From assembly GCA_035048815.1 (NCBI GenBank), contig JAUCBN010000042.1, forward strand, positions 1 to 64,000: 64,000 nucleotides of DNA. The letters are read 5' to 3'. The position numbers and the translations under genes were made by a program. The notes under the pieces were generated by a model. It saw nothing but the letters and a program-made list of their open reading frames with translations, was not told the DNA's origin and made no database searches. This DNA is from Abelmoschus esculentus (taxonomy: Eukaryota > Streptophyta > Magnoliopsida > Malvales > Malvaceae). The stretch's first letter is position 1, and the number at the start of each line of letters is the position of its first letter. Of this stretch, positions 34,011 through 46,584 are shown piece after piece.

Positions 34011-35740
34011 GGTGGTCGTTACTGATTTACGTTTAGAGACATGGATTTTCCGCCATTACTACTTATTCATCCTCTGAAGTTCCGACGCAACGAGATTGAT
34101 TTGATGCGGCCCGATTTTTTTTCTTTTATTATAAAGGTTAACAACCTAATGGTTATTTATGTTTTTCTTAACAGAGTTGATTATTGATATTAAAAGACGA
34201 TTAATAAAATTATTTATGTTTATTGAATATAGACTTGTTCTTATTTGATTATTTGTTATCGTTAAATTTTAATAAATAAATAGTTTATATAAAAAATAAT
34301 AAGTTACCTAAATAAATTTTAAATTATTAATTTATCCAAAAAAGTTTTAAATATTAATTTTATTTTATTTTAACCACTAAAATAATATATAATTATAAAT
34401 TTAATTCTCTGTATTTACGATTTTTCCTTTACTCAGACCAAGTAAGCTTCTACGTACATCACCCTACCCTGTCATTTCCTTCACTCAGAGGTGGGAAATT
34501 TTTCAAGAGGTCATACAAAAAATTTATATAATAAGAAGAATCATTAGACTTAAAATCAAAATTATATTAACCATATATTAAAATTTTAGTTACTTCAATT
34601 AATTAACAATTTTCATACCCAAATAATTGATAATTAAACTCTAAGAAAATCTTTAGGACCCAGAATTTCAATAACCAACCAATCCAAACTAAACTTCATT
34701 CGATCAGTGCCTTCAATTTTAATCGAACATAAACACACCGATCTTTTCATTTTATTCATAGGGTCATTGCTTGAGAATTAGGAAATCTTATCCGTTGACT
34801 ATTTATTCCAAGGGCTACATCATTCCCATAATTAAATCTAGAAGCTATAATGTCTTGGATGCATAAATGTGGGTAGACAAAACAGCCTTGAAGAATTCAG
34901 TTGAAAATCACACTCAAACAAATCCAGTTCTGCGAGGAGCAGAGTCCATATGAGTCTACAACTTGAACATACACTAGCTATGCAGTTACTGATAATACCT
35001 AGTACGAATTAAGTGCTAATGTTACTTAAAGTATATAAAGCCCTAAAAATATAATATTAATGCTAATAAATATATTGGGTTAAGTCCAATTCATCCAAAG
35101 CCTTACATATTAGGTTTTGAACTGAATTTTACAAAATCCAGTAATATTAATCTTGTATCCAATTTTTTAGATGCGCAGCCTTTAGTAAACGAACATTTCT
35201 TGAGTTTTTGGGTTGAATTTTAGAAAATCCCGTAATATTAATCTTATACAAGTATTATCGATCCTTAAAATTAATTAAAAACTAATAACAAACTTCTTTT
35301 CCGAGCGAAAAAAATAATTTCAGATAAATATTATTATTTTAGATTGAAATTAATTGTATGAACCTAAAAACCCAAAATAGAAATTTCTTTAGGGTCTTTT
35401 TTCACCAAGCAAACAAGAAAAAAATAAAAATCCAAGAACATATAGAATTAAAAACTCAAAAATAAAAATAAAAATAATTTACTTGTGATCTATCTTCATT
35501 TCTGCAGTTGAATCTTCTCGGGAACTAAAAAAAAGAGAGATTAGACGGAGAAATTGAGGTTAAATCTGGATTTTACCTAAACTTTTCCAAAAAGCTCAAA
35601 ACATTAGCTCGACAGCAAATGAATTGGTGTTTGACTGTTTGTTACATAAACAATAACTAAATAGGATGATAAATTATAGACTATACAATTACATATATAC
35701 AACTTCGAAATTGGATATATAGTTTTTTTAGATTTTTTTT
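34011..35740. other. AT-rich region upstream of the PPR gene (left arm)
   Basis: The PPR promoter should lie next to 34010. The rest is AT-rich with no coding signal. The mirror copy is 56325-58054. Confidence 0.4.
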
Positions 35741-38700
35741 AGAATATGGTTACTGTGGAGGAAGGATGTGTAGGTGTATATTCTTTTTAGTGATAGTCAA
35801 GTTGTTACTGTAAAATTAGTGTTGTAGGGTAAGGAAATGATTCTTTCTGTTGTGTATGGTAGTAATAGCAAAATTGAGAGGAGTTGTGGCATCAGTTAGT
35901 ACAGAGTGAGAGGTTGGTAGGGCCTTTGTCTTGACTTGTGGGAGGGGATTTTAATATTGTGATGCATGCAATGGAGAGCTCTGATTTTGATAGGTTGGGG
36001 AACTATATCACTTCAGATATGGTGGGGTTTACTGATTGTCTGAGCGAGGTTGGATTGCAGGATCATCCATTTGTCGGGCCGAGATTCACTTAGTCTAACA
36101 AACAAGATGATACTTTTTTGGCCAAGAAATTGGATCGAGTTTTGGTAAACTCTAACTGGTATGAGATGAATCCTCATACTAAGGTGGAATTTCTTGCACC
36201 AGGGATCTCAGATTACTGTCTTGCTTGGTTTAGGTTGGTTGTTGATGCACCTGTATCGCAGCCTAAACCTTTTAAGTTCTTCAATTTCTGGACTGCTCAT
36301 AATGAGTTTAAGGGAATTGTGGAGAGATCATGGGGAAGGTTGTTGTAGGTAACCCTATGCAAGTTTTGTTTGGAAAACTAAAAAGATTAAAAATCCCTCT
36401 GAGAGCTCTGAATCAAAAGCATTATGCTGAAATTTCAAGAAGGGTGGAGGATAAGAGGAAACAGCTTGAAATGGTGCAGCTAGCTAATTTGGATCATGGT
36501 GGTAGGGATGTTGAAGCTGAGATACAATTGCAGGCTGAGTTGCTCGAGCTAGAAAGGGCTGAAACCTGGTTTCTTCAACAGAAAGCCAAGGTACAATGGC
36601 TCCAAGAGGGAGATAAGGGGACTAAATTCTTTCATTCAGCTGTTGCTGAAAAAAGGAACAAAGGCATCATTCGATTTTTGCACATTGATGAGGGTATTAA
36701 ATTGGAGTCTTTTGAGGATATGGGTGTTGAAGTGATTTGTTTTTCTCAAAACAAATTGGTTTAGTGGATGCTGGAGTGTCTGGTTGTAGTGTGAGGTTTT
36801 GAGGGGGCTCTTGCAAGGGGCTATACCTGAAGGGTCTTGTTCTCTTTTGGTTCGAGAAGTGTCTGCTGGGAAATTAAAGATGCAATTTTTCTCAAGGTAA
36901 GGACAAAGCCTCTGGTCCTGATGGATATACTTATTGGTTCTTTAAGCAGGCTTGGGAGATAGTAGGCAGTGATTTTGTGCAAGCTGTGAGATATTTCTTT
37001 TCCTCTTCTTATTTGTTACCAGGATTTAATGTTATTGTTGTCATCTTAGTTCCTAAAATCTCGAATGCATGTATGGTGAAGGATTTTAGGCATATTTCTT
37101 GTTGTTTTATTGTCTATAAGACCATTACTAAGATCCAGTAGGTAGACTGAATAGTGTGTTAACTGATTTAATTACTGTGAATCAGTCAGCTTTTATTAGG
37201 GGAGGAGTATTGTTGATAATACATTGTTAGCTCAAGAATTAGTAAAAGAGTATGGTAGGAAGACTATTTCCCCTAGGCGTGCTCTAAAAGTGGACTTGCA
37301 GAAGGCGTTTGATTCTGTTAGTTGGGATTTTATCTTGAATTTGTTAGAGGCAATGGGGATGCTTGAGAAATTTCGGGGGTGGATTAGAGTTTGTTCCACT
37401 GGAAGTAGATTTTCAATCTCTTTGAATGGAAGTTTAGTAGGTTTTTTCAAGAGGCAAAGGGGAGTTAGGCAAAGGGACCCACTTTCCCCTTACCTCTTTG
37501 TGACTGTGATGAATGCATTATCTAATTTGCTGGATAAAGCAGCTGAAATGAGGATTTTTCAGTATCATCCTAAGTGCAAACAGGTAAACCTTACTCACCT
37601 TTGTTTTGCTGATGACCTGCTAATATTTTGCAAAGGAAATCTGCATTCTTTAATTGGTATACAAAGTATTTTGGAGAAGTTCTATGGGATGGTTGGGTTG
37701 AAGTTAAATGTGTCAAAATCCGAGCTCTTTGTGGTTGGAGTCTCTTTGGAGGAGCAGGGTAGGATGAGGATGATATTGGGTTTAAGATTGAATCTCTCCT
37801 TGTGCGATACTTAGGAGTTCCTCTAGTAACGAGAAGATTACATGAGAAGGGTTGTCTGGTGCTAATTGAGAAGATCAAAGCTAAGCTGGGGTATTGGTCA
37901 AAATTAAATTTGAGTTATGCAGGAAGAGTGCAGTTGTTTTGAGCTGTGCTATGTAGTTTAACTAACTATTGATGTAGGCAGTTAGACTTCCTAAAGGAGT
38001 CATTGAAAAGATTGAACAATTGTGTTTGCGATTCTTTTGGAGGGGTCAGGATAGTACTGGACAGGGTGAAAGAGTTAGTTGGAAGTATGTTTGTGGTCCC
38101 AAGAATGAGGGGGGACTAGGTCAAGGATGTGAAGACTTGGAATCAGGCATGTCTAGTCCTATTGTTAAAGAAATTGTTGGCTAGTGAAGGCTCTTTGTGG
38201 GTGGCTTGGGTGCATAAGTATGTTATTAAAGAGGAAGACATCTGGAGTTCGGATTTGAAGCAAAGTCATAGTTGGTATCTAAGGAAAATTCTGCGGCAGA
38301 GGGACACGTTGCAAAGCCTGTTGAGGAGGGGGCATAACAAATGGACCATAGGTACAATATGGAATGCGATTCTTGAATCACGGGACAGAGTTCAGTGGCA
38401 TAATTTGGTGTGGTTTAGCCTTCATGTCTCAAAGCATGCTTTTATTCTTTGGATGAGAATGCTTAATCAGTTACCAACGAAGGATAGGCTTCGAAGAATG
38501 GAGCTTCAAATTGAAGAATGTTGTATGCTATGTGGAAGTGCACATGAAACCAGGGATCATCTCTTTGCAGGTTGTAGTTATTCGCGGGCTATATGGTTTG
38601 CTGTGTTGGATTTGTGTGGACCGTGTAGGGGTATGTTTGATTGCGATGTGGAGGTGTAGTGGCTAAGTGCAAAATTGAAAGAGAAATCCTTACTGGTTTA

Positions 38701-38973
38701 TGTTTTGAAGGTTGTATGGAGTGCTTATGCGTACTTCATTTGGGAGGAGAGGAATAAAATATTGTTTAGACATTCTTTTAGGCTTGCTGATAGTATTCTG
38801 GATTGTGTAAAAGAGATTGTTCGTATTCAATCTCGAAATAAAATTATAAACTTTGATGATGTAAATAGGAACATATGTACATCTTGAAAAATTCTTTAAG
38901 GATGGATGCCTAAGTGTAATATAAGAGTTATTCTTTGGTCTTGGATAATAAATTACACTTATTCAAAAAAAAA
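35741..38973 (+). mobile_element. 5'-truncated, inactive LINE (left arm, LINE A)
   Basis: It starts inside the endonuclease domain (GDFNIVMHAME near 35945) and continues through the reverse transcriptase: FKQAWEIVGSDFVQA, LKVDLQKAFDSVSWDF, QRDPLSPYLF and the catalytic LCFADDLLIF at about 37600. It ends with a zinc knuckle (CCMLCGSAHETRDHLFAGCS) and a poly(A) run at 38965-38973. A stop in the endonuclease (TAG after RFT) and several frameshifts make it non-autonomous. No target duplication is visible. The copy at 53039-56324 has a 53-bp tandem duplication in the RT. Confidence 0.9.
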
Positions 38974-39161
38974 TCAAAATTACCCCAAGATAGCAGCAGA
39001 GTAAGCAGAAGTGGATAGAACAACAACTCATCTCAGCCGTTCTTGTTATCCCTCAAACCCTCCTGAAACCACAAGAATAAGATAACAAACACACCCTCCC
39101 TTCTCATTCTTCATCACCAGAAGCCAAATCCAAAGGCCGATTTCTCCGCGTTATAAAAGAA

Positions 39162-40600
39162 ATGGCGATTTCATCACCAACAGCCGCAGCAGCCGTCACT
39201 TCTTCGAAGCTTAAGTACCCACAGGACTCCCTTTTTCCTACTCACTCTTCTACCGCTTTCTCCTACATATCCTATAAATTAACCCCTACCCACCTTTCCT
39301 CCCTCCTTTCATCAACACCGTCGCCACCACCTTCCTTTCCCCCCGCCGCAAAGCCCCTTTCACTGTCAAAGCTGCCCGTGGCAAATTCGAACGCAAAAAG
39401 CCCCACGTCAACATCGGAACCATTGGCCATGTCGACCACGAAAAAACCACCTTGACCGCCGCCCTAACTATGGCCTTAGCTTCCATGGGTAACAGCGCCC
39501 CTAAAAAGTATGACGAAATTGATGTCGCCCCTGAAGAGCGTGCACGTGGTATCACCATCAACACCGCCACCGTCGAATATGAAACTGAGAATCGCCATTA
39601 CGCCCACGTGGATTGCCCCGGACACGCCGATTATGTCAAGAACATGATTATCGGAGCTGCCCAGATGGACGGTGCCATCTTGGTCGTTTCCGGCACCGAC
39701 GGTCCCATGCCCCAGACCAAAGAACATATCTTGTTGGCTAAACAAGTCGGTGTACCAAACATGGTTGTGTTTTTGAACAAACAAGACCAGGTTGGTGATG
39801 AAGAGCTTCTGCAATTGGTCGAATTGGAGGTGCGTGAATTGCTTTCTAGTTACGAATTTCCTGGTGATGACGTGCCTATTGTTTCTGGCTCTGCACTTTT
39901 AGCTTTAGAAGCTGTAACGGCTAAGCCGAGTATTCCAAGAGGGGAAAACCAATGGGTTGATAAGATTTATGAACTTATGGATGCTGTTGATAGTTATATT
40001 CCTGTTCCTCAAAGGCAAACAGATTTGCCTTTCTTGCTAGCTGTTGAGGATGTGTTTTCCATCACGGGTCGTGGTACGGTTGTCACTGGTCGTATTGAGA
40101 GAGGTACTATTAAGGTTGGAGAGACTGTCGACATTGTCGGATTGAAGGACACCAGGAACACCATAGTTACCGGTGTGGAGATGTTTCAAAAAATATTAGA
40201 TGATGCCATGGCCGGCGATAATGTTGGTTTGTTGCTTAGAGGTGTTCAAAAGGCGGATATTCAAAGAGGGATGGTTTTGGCTAAACCGGGAACAATTACT
40301 CCCCACACCAAATTCAGCGCCATCGTCTATGTGTTGAAGAAAGAAGAGGGTGGTAGGCATTCGCCCTTCTTTGCAGGTTATAGGCCTCAGTTTTACATGA
40401 GGACCACCGATGTCACCGGAAAGGTGACTGCTATTATGAATGATAAGGATGAAGAGTCTAAGATGGTTATGCCTGGCGACCGTGTAAAGATGGTCGTTGA
40501 GCTTATTATGCCTGTTGCTTGTGAGCAAAATATGTTGTTTGCCATCAGAGAAGGAGGGAAGACTGTTGGTGCCGGTGTTATCCAGTCTATCATCGAGTGA
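39162..40600 (+). pseudogene. tufA: Chloroplast elongation factor EF-Tu pseudogene (left copy)
   Basis: A plastid transit peptide starts MAISSPTAAAAVTSSKLKYP at 39162. The mature protein (ARGKFERKKPHVNIGTIGHV) is in another frame, open only from 39278 after an in-frame TAA at 39275, so a frameshift near 39280-39305 separates the two. From there to 40600 the EF-Tu body is open: switch I PEERARGITI, DCPGH, NKQD, and GVIQSIIE at the end. The GTP-binding P-loop reads GHVDHEKT, where the family invariantly has GHVDHGKT (Glu codon 39440-39442). This loss of the P-loop glycine should abolish nucleotide binding. The gene is intronless, as usual for nuclear tufA. Functional EF-Tu delivers aminoacyl-tRNA to plastid ribosomes. 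Both arms share the defects. Confidence 0.85.
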
Positions 40601-41058
40601 TTTTAGGATACCTCGGCATTGAAGAAATGTGATTTGCTTTTGCATTGATGTTAAGAAACTTGATATCGTCGCAATTTTTAGAACCTCTTTGATTTCAATC
40701 TCATATCTTGAGTTTTGTATTTCTTTTTCTCTAGACTTGTTTTTAATCTAGTTGGTTAATCTTCAGGTTATATGTCGTGAGTATTCATTGTTGTTGCCTG
40801 TTGCTTGCTAAAATCTTTGCATAGATGAATTGTGTAACATGTCTTGGTTTATCTTCAGCTCAGAAGCCGTGTAATCTTTACATTTAGGTTAAGTTTCATT
40901 TGTTTGTTGAAAATCTTGACGGTGAAAGTAATTGATCGAGTGAAGATTCTTGCGCCTCTTGCCGGTCAAATAAATATCGGCCCCGGAGTTTTGGGTTTTT
41001 CTCCTTCGCTGAAATGTATTACAACATTTTCAGGTAATCCCAAAGCATGATAAACATG

Positions 41059-43200
41059 TTTTTTTTTTTTTATATAAATGAGAAATTTATTCATCTAAAA
41101 AATACTAATAAATTGTACAACAATAAAAATAACTATACAACCAAATAAAAAAAATAACTATACATTTCCTCAGTTCATAGCAGGACTTAAAGAATCAAGT
41201 TGTAAATTTTCTTCTAATAACCTTAATGAACTCTTGTCTTTATCAAGGAAACAATGGCATCCACCTGCCTTAGATTTACTTTCATGCACTCTATTATTTT
41301 GCTCTTGCCAAATGAAATAGAGGTAACAGCACCATGTTAACCGAGTGATAACAGTCAAGAGAGATATTCTTTTACCATGAATTAGTATACATTGAACCAT
41401 ACTTGACCAATCATCTAAAGAAGTATTATTTTGACAAGCTACCATATTTTTTTCCAAACACGTCGAGAGTAAGGACAATCATTAAATAGGTGATCCTTAT
41501 TCTCAATACTAGAGTTCATAAAACGCATAGCACATTTAACTGCATACCCCATGTTAACATTTGTACTTTGGTTGACAGCCGATCTTGGATTGCAAGCCAA
41601 GCAAGAAAAGAGAATCGAGGGACTGATGGATTACCCCAAATAACTTTGCACCAAAAAACTCTCATATTCTTGTGTCGCAGGGTCTCCCATATTTTCCTCG
41701 CCTTGAAACCACCATTTGGGACACTTAACAATTTGATAATCCTCTCTTAATTTGAGAATTTTCCTCCATGCACAACTAGAGTTACTTTTCACTACAACTT
41801 GCCAAATCGACCCTTTAAGACATAGTTTTCAATCCATGCCACCTATAATGATCCAGTTTGGCATAAAGAAGCCATAGGCACCTCATCATGCAAGCTCCAA
41901 ACGAAAACATTTTTTACTCCAAGCCCACCTTCACATTTTGGGTGACACTCAATCTCGTCTCACTCGAGTTCCCCTAGCTACGTCATCCGATCCTTTCCAA
42001 AGAAAAGAACTACATAAGCTCTCAATTTTCTTCAGTACTTTCGAGGGAAGAATAAAAGCTCGATACCAAAAATTTTGTATACTAAAAAAACTGATTGAAT
42101 TAATTATAATCTCCCAACAAAAGATAAACACTTTGATGGACAACTCCTTATCTTTTTTAGAATCCTTCCTACTAACCCTTTACAATCATTGGTTGTCAAA
42201 TTTTTTGAGACCAAAGGGACACCAAGATAACGAACTGGGAGGGAGCCAATACGAAAACCTGTAATAGCTATAATATGTTATCTCATATCAATATCAATGC
42301 CAGCCGAGAAAAAACTCACTCTTTGCCTCGTTCATTTGTAAGCTAGATAATATATAGAAAAATTTCTTAACATTCTTAATAATCAACATTGCATCCACCG
42401 CATCCTTGGTAAAAAACAGAAGATCATCAGCAAAACATAAGTGTGTGAGCCTAATTTTTTTATACCTCGGATGAAAATCAAACACCCCATGTTTATCAGC
42501 TAAGTTCAACAGTCTAGACAGAACATTCATAACCAGAATAAAGATACAAGGCGACAATGAGTCAATTTGTCGGTCCCCCTTAGCCCCCGAGAAAAAATGA
42601 ACCAAACCATCATTCAAACCAATCGAGAATCTAGAGTGTGCAATGCAAGCAAATCCATCCACTAAATTGAACAAGAAAACTAAGGACATGAAACACTTGA
42701 AAAATAAAATTTCAGTCAAGAGAGTCAAGAGAGTCAAAAGCTTTACGAAAATCTACCTTCAAAACACAGCGAGGAGTGATATGCTTTCTGTCATATCTAT
42801 TAACTAACTCTTGAGCAAGCATAACATTTTCAACTAAATCTCTACTTGGAAGAAAACACTCTGATTCTCGGTAATTAAAACAGGCGACCAACACTTTAAC
42901 CTGTTAGCTAAGATCTGATACACTTATACACAGTAGTACAATATGAGATTGACCTAAAATCAGTAGCATATTTTGAAGCAACAACCTTAGGTACAAGCAT
43001 AATAACAGTAGTATTAAACCCGACAGGTAAGTAATTGGTTAAAAAGAAATATTGAATAGAAGATAAACATGGTCGAGCATAATACAAACAACATTTACCG
43101 AGTATGCAAAACAGAGAGCAACCTTTAATAAACTAGCACGTTGCACTATGAAATGTCGAAACTCGTCTTTACCAAGATTTGCTGCCCATAGAGGACAAAC
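41059..43200 (-). mobile_element. 5'-truncated, inactive LINE (left arm, LINE B)
   Basis: The minus strand encodes broken reverse transcriptase: ENVMLAQELVNRYDRKHITP, VLKVDFRKAFDSL, LCFADDLLFFTKDAVDAM and a C-terminal YFIWQEQNNRVHESKSKA. The poly(A) tail appears as a T run at 41059-41071, inside the 3' region of the tufA pseudogene. Stops and shifts are frequent and QRDPLSP has decayed to DRQIDSLSP. It is more degraded than LINE A and belongs to a different lineage. The 5' edge is approximate. Confidence 0.85.
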
Positions 43201-44232
43201 CTGAAATAATATTCAAAAGAAATTCACTTACAGAAACATATTGCTTTGTTTATAAATTCAAATTAACCAGTGTCGGTTTAAAATGAGAGGGGCATAACCA
43301 AATTTGCATTCTCAGGCATTTAATAGTAATAACTTACAATTCAAACCCATTGTGATGCCTATCAATCAGTGCAGGCACAGATAATTGGTAGCAAATCACA
43401 AAAATTATCTACAGGCGCTCGAGATAAAAATAAATAAATAAATAGATGAAAAATAGCATTTTTCATACCAAACCAGTGTTTGCAGAGAGTTTTGTTGTAC
43501 CTCTGTTAGATTCAAAGAGGATGTACATTAGACTTCTTTTTATTAAAAGCGGATATATACTCCCAGTCCCTATCAAAGTTCACTGCATCCACCGGCTAAC
43601 GGAGCCAATCTCTCCTCTGTAATTCTCTATCCATAAGACAAACATGTAAGCCCTTGCTGTGGCATTACACTGCATGCAGATCACTATTACCTTAATCGGA
43701 AAAAATAAAATTTTTATCTTTCATAAATATGAACTAATGTGGTATATTTAGGGAAATGTTCCCTTTAGATTTGATATTCAAGAAAAAGAGGTATTTAGAA
43801 TACTTTTAAAAATAAAGTAAATGTTACAGTGATCGAGAAAGTTGACGCTTCTAACTGATGATAAATATATTATTTAATTTATTTTGAAACTCATTATCTA
43901 CTTGTGACAACTGATATTATTTAATATTTTTTGATATTTTTGACGGTTATGTAAATTTTTCAAATGATTATTCAATCTAAAAAACATATAAAATATTAAA
44001 TGTCATTACCTACATGTATGATTTTCTCGGTTAATGTAACATTCACCCAATTTTCAAAATATAACCCTAGTACTCTGTCTCTATATATCATATTTAAAAG
44101 GATCATTTCCTTAAATTTTCCTACTGATGTTCATCACTTAAATTGAGTAGCTAACATAGGGCCATCTAACAATATCCTACGCAACTACTACCATGTGAGG
44201 CTCTAATTTATCCTTAGGACGACACATGCAAT
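43201..44232. other. Intergenic (left arm)
   Basis: AT-rich with no recognised gene. The mirror copy is 47780-48811. Confidence 0.35.
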
Positions 44233-44696
44233 ATGGATTGGCCTGACTTAATGCCCACACACCGCCGCCACCACCCTCCCATGATGAAAAAACAGCACCT
44301 TCTTCAACATGACAATACCAAAGACCTTCAAATCATCAAAGCTGCTGCACAAGCCCGGAACTCACACTCCGGCACCGCTCTGTCTACGAACGAATTCTAT
44401 GCTTACCAGCACAGACATTTCGAAGCTAAGCCTTCAAGGTTCAAGGTCAAAGCAATGAGCATTGAGCAACCCATCCGTCAAGCTTCAAGAACAGGGACAG
44501 TACTAGTGTTGCCAATGCTCCACATTGGGACTTTGGTCAATCACTGTGGGATTCATATGAACTTGTCACCGACGCCAAAAAGCTCGAAACCGACATGGTT
44601 CTCGATGACCCTCTTTCTGCAGCTGCCTCGGAATTGGAAGAAGAAAATTCAATCAAAGCTCAAAAAAGAAGAAAGGAGAGTAAGAATAGCCTTTGA
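44233..44696 (+). pseudogene. Frameshifted plant-specific gene of unknown function (left copy)
   Basis: The first frame from 44233 reads MDWPDLMPTHRRHHPPMMKK ... LQIIKAAAQARNSHSG. A second frame from about 44490 reads SVANAPHWDFGQSLWDSYEL, then DAKKLETDMVLDDPLSAAAS and QKRRKESKNSL before TGA at 44694. The combination of a His/Pro-rich start, WDSYELV...KKLE, LDDP and RRKESKNSL is a pattern I associate with small uncharacterised plant proteins. The two halves are in different frames, so this copy looks dead. Family membership is from memory and its function is unknown. Confidence 0.6.
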
Positions 44697-45427
44697 AACC
44701 AGTTAAAACGGGCGTCTTCCAGGAGATTCAATGAAGCTGATATTAATTTCCCCTGAAGATAAGATAATTCTTTTTTATTTTATTTTTACTTGGATTTGAT
44801 TTGAGACACCACAATTTTAAACTTAGCATAAACCGTCATTTATGTGTTTTTTTTAACTCGGCGCTGCCATTTAACTGTAGATTATTTATTCGTAAGTGAT
44901 AAGATTCCATACGGTTCGCAACAATGGACTTCAACCCTGTTTTCATCCATTTCCCTTAGCTTCAAGGCTCAAGCCTTTGTTTTCAGCTGCTTCTCCAACC
45001 CTGTTTCGGCTTTTCTCTTGGACTTCATTTCCTTTATTGCCTGAGACTCCGTATTCCCTTTTCTCTCCAGCTTTTCATAGACATTGTATGTTTGACCTTT
45101 GTTCAATGAAGTTCCTCTTTATTGTCAAAAAAATTCAGTCCTTGAAATATATTTATAAAAAGCTTAAATATAAATCTAGCCCTAAATTATATATAAATTG
45201 TTTTAATTTTAAAATTATGTTTTATTAAAATAAATACTTAAATTATTATCTTTGTCACTTTAAGTCTAATAGTATATAAAATAAAAAAAATATTTTGAAC
45301 AATTAGACGTTATACATCAGAAATATTTTTTTTACCAAAAGTTAATTTATGGATTAAAAATTAAAAATTAAAATAAATTGGATACTTATTTTTATTAAAA
45401 ATAAATTAAAATTTTAAAATATAATAT
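44697..45427. other. AT-rich inner edge of the left arm
   Basis: No gene is recognised. Short open frames here (for example 44896-45228) have low-complexity ends and no homologous look. The mirror copy is 46585-47315. Confidence 0.35.
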
Positions 45428-46584
45428 CTCAGCAGTGATATTAAAGCTAAGAGCAGTGATAAGAAACTAAGAAAGTGTACAATACATATCTCAGCAGATG
45501 AAATCAATTATTAAGACAACCCAAGGGTATCTTGTATGAATCTTTACAGTAACCGCATGATTCCAAGCCATGCTTGGAAATTAAAGCTAGCAAAATCCTC
45601 AATTTTCCTATTAATGGTCTCAAAGAAGGTCATTCGCTTAGGAAACTGAACTTCCCACAAATAAAAGAACAATGCTAGGCAACATTATCCCAGATGAACC
45701 TTTAATCCATAGGCATTTACTCAAGACCTAAAATCTAAGAACTCCAATAAGCATAAAATATATGATTAAAAAAAAATGGGTAGGAAGATATGTACCTGAT
45801 CAGTTGGAGCATCTCCTTTGTTGGAAAGGATTAAAAGATCATCCCTTTTGAGATGGATATTCTCGCCAAATTTCTCAATGAATTGTTGTCTTGTCATGTT
45901 AACATCTGAATCAGGGACTGAATATTCCCTATCCCTCAGCATTTGCAATACTGTTCTTCGTGCTTTGAATAGCTTCGTGATTTGTTCGTCAGAAACCGAC
46001 ATTTGTTTCACTAACTCCACCAAACAAACAAACAAAATCATGTCATTTTACTCTTGAAAATGGTTTCAAATAATGGTCCGCTATTACCGCTAAAACGTTA
46101 CTTAAAAAAATATTTTTCCAACATAATAAAGATAGAGTATGAGCTGATACAGAGAAACAAGCAGTAGGATCAAAAATGGAAAATTAAATATAGCAGAGTG
46201 ATGCAGAACCAGTTACCAGATAACACAGACCGAGCTATAACTATTAAACTCTCATGGTTTCAAGAATTACCTTGGTTAATTTACCGGTCGGTTTGATCGG
46301 TCGGAAACCTTAAGGCAAGTATCTGTGACTGGAGGAGGTGAAGGCAGGGACAGAACCGTTGTGAAGGGTTTGTTTGGCGGCGGGATGTGTGTGAAGAGAG
46401 ATGAGAGGGGATCCGGAATTTTAAAGGAAAAATATATGTAGGAAGAAATAATTTTATATAATTCCAGTTATGTGTTTCTATTTAAATCTATTTCTTAAGC
46501 TAAATTATTTTTTACAAGACATAAATAAAAAAAATCAGTGCTTCATTTATTTATTTATTAATTTTTTAAATAAATATTTATATT
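45428..46584. other. Spacer between the two arms of the inverted duplication
   Basis: These 1157 bp occur once. They hold the RPB5-like first exon (45796-46002, minus), its apparent upstream region to about 46450, and about 340 bp of following intron-like sequence. A minus-strand open stretch at about 45546-45690 (LWEVQFPKRMTFFETINRK) is not recognised. Confidence 0.9.
45796..46002 (-). pseudogene. Orphan first exon of an RPB5-like RNA polymerase subunit gene
   Basis: The 69 codons from MSVSDEQITKLFKARRTVLQ through QMLRDREYSVPDSDV, QQFIEKFGENIHLKRDDLLI and ending APTDQ match the N-terminal jaw region of RPB5, the fifth subunit shared by nuclear RNA polymerases. The strand then reads CAG followed by gtacat, a splice donor in phase 0. 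The frame extends upstream to 46041 (MILFVCLVELVKQ), but MSV is the likelier start. The remaining two thirds of the roughly 205-aa family length is absent: the 340 bp to the spacer edge and the left arm beyond show no RPB5 exon. It could be a truncated gene or a real gene cut by misassembly. RPB5 versus a Pol V-type paralogue cannot be settled from this exon. Confidence 0.8.

Larger units (their letters stand above)
28065..45427 (+). repeat. Left arm of giant inverted duplication
   Basis: This arm is the reverse complement of 46585-64000. For positions outside the 53-bp duplication the paired coordinates sum to 92012 on the spacer side and 92065 on the outer side. Long stretches I compared base by base match exactly, including the outermost 900 bp and the inner edge. 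The match stops at 45427/46585, where ataatat continues as ctcagcag on one side and differently on the other. The outer limit is set by the window edge, not by divergence. Confidence 0.97.

Noticed and set aside
44896..45228. 110-codon open frame in each arm as a gene
   Set aside because: The sequence ends in AT-derived Lys/Ile/Tyr runs and resembles no family. Its duplication is explained by the inverted repeat.
45546..45690. RPB5 second exon in the spacer
   Set aside because: The minus-strand open stretch LWEVQFPKRMTFFETINRK does not resemble the middle of RPB5, so I did not join it to the first exon.
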